In this document: piece after piece, positions 5,515 through 9,501 of the stretch
How positions within the stretch are numbered: position 1 is the first letter of the stretch
Layout of the letters: each line of letters starts with the position of its first letter
Source of the DNA: Lachnospiraceae bacterium
Lineage (GTDB): Bacteria > Bacillota > Clostridia > Lachnospirales > Lachnospiraceae
Direction: 5' to 3'
Assembly: GCA_024691145.1 (NCBI GenBank)
Contig: JAILNW010000002.1
Coordinates: forward strand, 1 to 9,501
Length of the DNA: 9,501 bases
Translations under genes and position numbers: made by a program
The notes under the pieces: model-generated
Told to the model about the DNA's origin: nothing
Database searches by the model: none
Seen by the model: only the letters and a program-made list of their open reading frames with translations

Positions 5515-6273
5515 ATGGACAGTAATTTATATAATATGATTTTTAAACGAGTATCATTTCACAATTTTAATGGAACTGGTAATGAGAAAATTACAGATGA
5601 GGAAATTGAGAATATTAAAGCAGCCTGGAATAACTTCACACCTTTATATGATGATATTAAAACATGTATTAAGATTGTAAAGGGTGAAGAAACAAGCTGT
5701 AAGGCAGGGGAAGAATACTGTGTGCTTATTTACAGCGAGAAGAAGAATGGGTATCTTCAGAATGTAGGTTATATTGGTGAGCAGCTTGATTTATATCTGG
5801 CTAAGAACAATACAGGTTCATGCTGGTACGGCTTAGGAAAGACAGAGGAAAAGAATCTTAATGATATGGAATTTGTAATTATGTTTGCAATTCGTAAAGT
5901 AAGTGATGAGTCAAAATACCGTAAGAATCTTGAAAAGATAAAGAGAAAATCACAAGAAGATATATGGAAAGGTGAAAGTATAAAGGGCGTAACTGATATA
6001 GTAAGACTTGCCCCAAGTGCCGTAAATACGCAGCCTTGGATAGTAGAGAATGATGGCACATTAAATGTTTACAGAAACAAGAAAAATGGATTAATTGGAC
6101 TTATATCAGCAAAAGTGTCATCTTACTTTAATATTATTGATATCGGAATTTTCCTTTGTTATTTGGAACTATCCTTACAGCATGAAGGAATTAAGTATAC
6201 AAGAGAGTTATTTGATGATGAAGAAAAAGATAAGAATCTTTTATTAAATGCTAGATATAAAATTTTAAGTTAA
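5515..6273 (+). CDS. Nitroreductase family protein, TM1586 type (252 aa)
   Basis: The ATG at 5515 has GGAGG at 5501-5505. The protein has two related lobes on one chain, as in TM1586-like nitroreductases, instead of forming an FMN site from two subunits. The N-terminal lobe covers about 1-130 (FKRVSFHNFNG at 10-20; IGEQLDLYLAKNNTGSCWYGLG at about 87-108). The second lobe contains RLAPSAVNTQPW at 164-175, the characteristic FMN-contacting motif, and NIIDIGIFLCYLELS at 206-220. Such flavoproteins reduce nitro compounds, quinones or other electron-poor molecules with NAD(P)H. The substrate is unknown and the length is normal. The last codons (RYKILS) form the left copy of a 25-base direct repeat that reappears after the next gene, so the 3' end has been involved in a rearrangement or duplication. 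Confidence 0.87.
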   Translation: MDSNLYNMIFKRVSFHNFNGTGNEKITDEEIENIKAAWNNFTPLYDDIKTCIKIVKGEETSCKAGEEYCVLIYSEKKNGYLQNVGYIGEQLDLYLAKNNTGSCWYGLGKTEEKNLNDMEFVIMFAIRKVSDESKYRKNLEKIKRKSQEDIWKGESIKGVTDIVRLAPSAVNTQPWIVENDGTLNVYRNKKNGLIGLISAKVSSYFNIIDIGIFLCYLELSLQHEGIKYTRELFDDEEKDKNLLLNARYKILS

Positions 6274-6279
6274 GGTTTA
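6255..6279 (+). repeat. Left copy of the 25-base direct repeat flanking the ACT-MBL gene
   Basis: It consists of ATATAAAA, one variable base, TTTAAGTTAAGGT, one variable base, then TA. It matches 7761-7785 at 23 of 25 positions, including 13 identical bases in a row (6264-6276). It spans the last codons and stop of the nitroreductase gene plus six further bases. The two copies are 1506 bases apart and bracket one complete gene. Confidence 0.7.
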
Positions 6280-6315
6280 ATAACAGGTAAAATAAAAAAA
6301 TATAGTGGAGAATTT

Positions 6316-7755
6316 ATGAAGAAAACATATATTACATCGATGCCAAATCACATAGGTGCATTTTTAAAAGCTAGCGAGTGTTTTGCTGCATTGGAAATAA
6401 ATATAACTAGAGTAAGTTATAATAAGGCGATTGATTCGCACACTTTATTTATAGAAGTACAGGGAGATAAAGAAAAGCTGAAAATAGCTGATAAACAACT
6501 AGAAGATATAGGATATATACAAACACAAAAAAATGATAACAGTATTGTTTTATTAGAGTTTCATTTAAAGGATAATCCAGGAAGTGTTACAGAAGTACTC
6601 AGATTAATTCAGCAATATCGACTTAATATTTCATATATTAGTTCTCAGGAAAATGGTACATATTATCAAGCATTTAAAATGGGACTGTTTGTGGACAATG
6701 AAGATTCATTAAGAACATTTTTGGATAAGGTTAAAGATATATGTCCTGTAAGAATGCTTGATTATAATCATTCTGAAAAAATTTACGATAATAGTATTTT
6801 TTATCAATCCTTTGTTTCAGGATTAATAAATACACTTGGTATACCAGAGAAACAAAGAGATGTTTTGCTGGTAAATAGTAATCTTGTAATGCAGATGCTT
6901 GATGAAAAAGGATTATCGCCATATAAAACATTTGAAAGTATTAGCAGGTTTGCGGAATTACTTGCCAAACATAGAGGTAGTTTTTTTTCGCCTAGAATTA
7001 CAAGCTATAATATTACTGAAAATACAGAGATAATTTTAATAGAACCACCCTGTGGGAGTAATACTGCTATTATAAAAAGCAAGGATGAAGTGTTGTTTAT
7101 TGACTGTGGATATGCACTTTACAAAGAGGAAATGATAAATATATTTAATACTATAATTAAAGATTTTAACAAAATAAAAAAACGAATATTTATTACCCAC
7201 GCAGATGTTGACCATTGTGGATTGTTGCCTTTATTTGATGAAATAATTGCTAGTAAAGAGACCAAAGAATGTCTTGTTTTAGGCTATGAAAATAAAAATG
7301 ATTTTCGTGAACAGAATTATTTACATAAGCCTTATGTTAAAATATGCAAAACATTAACTTTTTATAAGCCACCAAAACCTGATAAAATCAAGGTTTTGTG
7401 GAATAATCAAGAAGAGCAAAAAGAACCTCTTGAACAGATTGGTTTTTTTGATATAGGCGAAATGCATTTTGAAGTATATAAAGGGAAAGGCGGACATTTA
7501 AAAGGAGAAACAGTGTTAATTGATTATATCAATAAAGTAGCTTTTACCGGAGATATATTTATAAATACGCACGGTCTTACGATAGAACAAGCGACTTATA
7601 ATCAATATGCACCTGTACTCATGACATCTGTTGATACGAATTCTGAATTGTGCGCCATTGAGCGTAGAGCAATACTTCAAAGATTAGGAGAAGGAAATTG
7701 GCAAATATTTGGCGCACATGGAATAAAAAAAGATTATACTTTAAAAGTAGAATAG
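6316..7755 (+). CDS. Tandem-ACT and metallo-beta-lactamase-fold protein (479 aa)
   Basis: The ATG at 6316 has a GTGGAG ribosome site 10-15 bases upstream. Two ACT-like regulatory domains come first: residues 1 to about 70 (SMPNHIGAFLKASECF, INITRVSYN) and about 76-148 (LEFHLKDNPGSVTEVLRLI, LNISYISS). ACT domains usually bind amino acids or similar ligands. A helical linker (about 150-235) leads to a metallo-beta-lactamase fold with HADVDHCG at 295-302, His394 in GGHLKGE, Asp413 in FTGD, and His468 in FGAHG. The first motif is HxDxDH, with Asp replacing the usual second His, so metal binding may differ from classic HxHxDH hydrolases, although the ligand set is otherwise complete. Its reaction is unknown; a ligand-controlled hydrolase is inferred. 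The gene sits between two copies of a 25-base repeat, suggesting arrival as a unit. Confidence 0.88.
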   Translation: MKKTYITSMPNHIGAFLKASECFAALEINITRVSYNKAIDSHTLFIEVQGDKEKLKIADKQLEDIGYIQTQKNDNSIVLLEFHLKDNPGSVTEVLRLIQQYRLNISYISSQENGTYYQAFKMGLFVDNEDSLRTFLDKVKDICPVRMLDYNHSEKIYDNSIFYQSFVSGLINTLGIPEKQRDVLLVNSNLVMQMLDEKGLSPYKTFESISRFAELLAKHRGSFFSPRITSYNITENTEIILIEPPCGSNTAIIKSKDEVLFIDCGYALYKEEMINIFNTIIKDFNKIKKRIFITHADVDHCGLLPLFDEIIASKETKECLVLGYENKNDFREQNYLHKPYVKICKTLTFYKPPKPDKIKVLWNNQEEQKEPLEQIGFFDIGEMHFEVYKGKGGHLKGETVLIDYINKVAFTGDIFINTHGLTIEQATYNQYAPVLMTSVDTNSELCAIERRAILQRLGEGNWQIFGAHGIKKDYTLKVE

Positions 7756-7785
7756 TATAAATATAAAACTTTAAGTTAAGGTATA
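7756..7785 (+). repeat. Right copy of the 25-base repeat, with a nitroreductase-like gene tail
   Basis: Bases 7761-7785 match 6255-6279 at 23 of 25 positions. Directly after the TAG of the ACT-MBL gene (7753-7755) the same frame reads YKYKTLS and a TAA at 7777-7779. This parallels the nitroreductase ending RYKILS and stop at the left copy. It therefore looks like the last codons of a nitroreductase-like gene left downstream of an inserted gene, or a short duplication made during insertion. Confidence 0.65.
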
Positions 7786-7806
7786 CTAGAGAATCAGGAG
7801 AGAAAT

Positions 7807-8640
7807 ATGAAAAGTTTAAATAATAATAAAAGTGTATTTATCGGTGTAACATTAGGAATTGTTGCTGCAGTATCATGCTCTATAATTGTACCTGTTTTAC
7901 ATGAAAAAAAGTGTAAAAATAGAGTGTACAAAGATATGCAGTCAAAGGCAGAAACAATTGAACAGTCAGTTATTGGTATAATTCCAGAGACTAAAACAGA
8001 TGGGGCTGTAAGTCATGACGGTATAGGAAGCGGAGTAATATTTGAAAAAAATGAAAATATATACTATGCTGTTACAGCAGCACATGTTGTAGAAAATGAT
8101 AATAGCTCATATAAGATATTTACAAGAAATACAGAATTTAGCGGACAATCAGTAAAGGCCGATGAAAATGCGTCTGTTGTTTTTGAAATTCCTGATGAGA
8201 ATTATTATGAGTCATTATTAGACGGAAAAGTTGAATATAAAAGTGACACCACAGACTTGGCAATAGTAAGTTTTGAAACAGAAGAGGAACTTCCGTTACT
8301 GGAGTTTGAAGATAGCAAAATAGAAAAAGGTAATAGAATTATGTGCATTGGACATCCGGAAGGAAACAGATACGAAAAAACATACGGAACTATAACTTCT
8401 GGTTTGAAGACAGCAACAACAGTTTCAAAGTTATCAGGCACAAAATCAACAGACAAAATATATGAACATAATGCTTATTTAAATTTTGGTAATAGTGGAG
8501 GAGTTGCAATTAGCGAAAATATGAAAATAGCAGGTATAAATAATGGTGGCGAATTTACGAAGGCAGGCCATTTCTCAAAAGGATTTATGATACCTTATGA
8601 CATTGTGGAAGAAAACATAGAAAAATGGAAAAATAATTAA
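7807..8640 (+). CDS. Membrane-anchored HtrA-like serine protease lacking a PDZ domain (277 aa)
   Basis: The ATG at 7807 has AGGAG about six bases upstream. Residues 1-9 are short and polar, and residues about 10-30 form one membrane segment (VFIGVTLGIVAAVSCSIIVPVL). The rest, probably outside the cell, is a trypsin-like (S1C) protease domain. The catalytic triad is visible: His93 in TAAHVV, Asp150 in TTDLAIVSF and Ser230 in FGNSGG, with the oxyanion glycine nearby. IMCIGHPEGN at 178-187 and the closing FSKGFMIPYDIV (256-267) also match the HtrA/DegP domain. The protein ends there, with no PDZ domain, so it lacks the usual regulatory substrate sensor. It may cut misfolded or specific surface proteins. 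No terminator of convincing strength follows, but a new promoter appears at 8660. Confidence 0.88.
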   Translation: MKSLNNNKSVFIGVTLGIVAAVSCSIIVPVLHEKKCKNRVYKDMQSKAETIEQSVIGIIPETKTDGAVSHDGIGSGVIFEKNENIYYAVTAAHVVENDNSSYKIFTRNTEFSGQSVKADENASVVFEIPDENYYESLLDGKVEYKSDTTDLAIVSFETEEELPLLEFEDSKIEKGNRIMCIGHPEGNRYEKTYGTITSGLKTATTVSKLSGTKSTDKIYEHNAYLNFGNSGGVAISENMKIAGINNGGEFTKAGHFSKGFMIPYDIVEENIEKWKNN

Positions 8641-8659
8641 AAGAGATGATATATAATAG

Positions 8660-8688
8660 TTGAAAGTATCTTCGATTTTTTTTATAAT
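8660..8688 (+). promoter_or_regulatory. Sigma-A promoter for the membrane-protein gene
   Basis: TTGAAA at 8660-8665 (5 of 6) and TATAAT at 8683-8688 (6 of 6) are separated by 17 bases. This is the strongest promoter match in the window. The spacer ends in a run of T residues that merges with the -10 (T8 at 8676-8683). Bases 8660-8675 can also form a weak 5-bp hairpin before this T-run, so it may act as a poor terminator for the protease gene. The start codon at 8731 is about 35 bases after the expected transcript start. Confidence 0.75.
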
Positions 8689-8730
8689 AATATATGTAAA
8701 TGTTGATACAAAAAGGAGAATTTATCGAAT

Positions 8731-9501
8731 ATGGAAAAAATTAAAAAATTGTTTGGTGGAATTGATCTTACTTGGAAAAAGCTGATTATATGGGCTGTTT
8801 TAGCAGGTGTATATACTGCAGTTATGGCTATGCTTCCATTTACCAAGGAAACATCCTTTAGAGACATTGCAGTAATGTTCGAATGGTGGATTTTGTTTGG
8901 AATAATAATTATAGCAAATAGTAAGTCTGCTGAAGATTCTGCATTAAAATGTTTTGTGTTTTTCTTAATAAGCCAGCCACTTGTTTACCTTTTACAGGTG
9001 CCATTTAGTTACATGGGATGGAAGCTTTTTGGATATTACAGATACTGGTTTATGTGGACGCTACTATGCCTGCCTATGGGATTCATAGGATATTATATAA
9101 AAAAGAAAAACTATTTAAGCATGATTATACTGTTTCCAATGCTGTTTGCATTAGCATCATTAGGAATGGGATATTTTAATAGTGCAATAGAAAGCTTTCC
9201 AAATCATTTATTATCTGCTATAGCTTGTTTTGCTATGATAATTGTAATAGTATTAGGAATATTTGATGATAAAAAAATCAAAATAATTACTTTCTCAATT
9301 GTTACAGCAGGAATTATAGTTGTTGCAGTGCTTAATGGGGGCTTAGTTAATCAGGAATTTGAAACCGTAAAATCAATTAAGGGATATGATGTTAGTTTAG
9401 AAGGAGATGTTTTTGTTTCATATTATTCTGGAACAAAAAAAGGTAAAGTTGAAGTTATTCCTTTCGAAGAATCTTACAATTTAAAACTTACAGGAAGTAA
9501 G
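8731..9501 (+). CDS. Multi-pass membrane protein, truncated by the window end
   Basis: ATG 8731 opens MEKIKKLFGGIDLTWKK and the frame stays open for 257 codons to the last base, so the C-terminus is missing. AAGGAG at 8713-8718 is 12 bases away, a slightly long spacing, but no better start is visible. About seven hydrophobic segments occur at residues 17-36, 50-64, 72-91, 104-123, 128-147, 159-178 and 183-203. A polar beta-rich stretch follows from about 208 (VSLEGDVFVSYYSG, KVEVIPF) that probably lies outside the membrane. No transporter, kinase or protease signature is visible and I do not assign a family. It is expressed from its own strong promoter, separate from the protease gene before it. 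Confidence 0.82.
   Translation, partial: MEKIKKLFGGIDLTWKKLIIWAVLAGVYTAVMAMLPFTKETSFRDIAVMFEWWILFGIIIIANSKSAEDSALKCFVFFLISQPLVYLLQVPFSYMGWKLFGYYRYWFMWTLLCLPMGFIGYYIKKKNYLSMIILFPMLFALASLGMGYFNSAIESFPNHLLSAIACFAMIIVIVLGIFDDKKIKIITFSIVTAGIIVVAVLNGGLVNQEFETVKSIKGYDVSLEGDVFVSYYSGTKKGKVEVIPFEESYNLKLTGSK

Noticed and set aside
6265..6293. Weak promoter (TTAAGT, 17 bases, TAAAAT) ahead of the ACT-MBL gene
   Set aside because: The -35 matches at only 3 of 6 positions, and such pairs are expected often in sequence this AT-rich. The right repeat copy does not keep the -10.
6274..6315. Possible stop-codon readthrough joining the nitroreductase and ACT-MBL proteins
   Set aside because: The gap is 14 in-frame codons without another stop, but the ACT-MBL gene has its own ATG and ribosome site, and no readthrough signal is visible.
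1..9501. Integron-type attC sites, insertion sequences, tRNA genes or CRISPR repeats that could explain the mosaic array
   Set aside because: No transposase or integrase gene, no terminal inverted repeats, no tRNA-like cloverleaf and no regularly spaced repeats were found by eye. The only convincing long repeat is the 25-base pair at 6255 and 7761.

Overview
The window is AT-rich (by eye about one third G+C). Every supported gene lies on the + strand, with clear Shine-Dalgarno sites, frequent AGA arginine codons and short intergenic gaps. This style, together with the families present (GyrI-like protein, P-loop/GNAT protein, a KptA remnant, TM1586-type nitroreductase, ACT-MBL protein), points to a low-GC Firmicute, most likely a Clostridia/Lachnospiraceae-type gut anaerobe. 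That placement is inferred from family resemblance and composition, not from a marker gene. No tRNA, rRNA, CRISPR array, transposase or integrase was seen.

Layout. 1-981: the 3' end of an unidentified gene, then two small unrecognised genes. 982-3100: a decayed GNAT acetyltransferase 3' end, a GyrI-like protein, a large P-loop-kinase/GNAT fusion, and the 3' half of an RNA 2'-phosphotransferase (kptA) gene. 3101-3830: a small membrane-anchored protein and a 65-residue zinc-ribbon protein, separated by a strong intrinsic terminator whose 5' arm doubles as the -10 box of a promoter. 3831-6273: a nucleoside phosphorylase, a class I methyltransferase, a short orphan coding tail and a two-lobed nitroreductase. 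6274-7785: an ACT-ACT-metallo-beta-lactamase-fold protein bounded by a 25-base imperfect direct repeat (23/25). 7786-9501: a membrane-anchored HtrA-like serine protease without a PDZ domain, then a sigma-A-type promoter and a multi-pass membrane protein that runs off the end.

The genes do not form an obvious pathway. They look like an accessory array of single-gene modules for small-molecule modification, detoxification or stress. The most notable pattern is at the junctions. Four times an intact gene's stop codon is followed within a few bases by the sense-oriented 3' end of a different gene that has lost its start: a GNAT gene after 981, kptA after 2894, an unidentified tail after 5432, and a nitroreductase-like tail after 7755. 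This suggests the array changes by gene-sized insertions or replacements with one boundary close to the incoming gene's stop codon. The mechanism is not visible in the sequence, and comparison with related genomes would be needed to confirm it.
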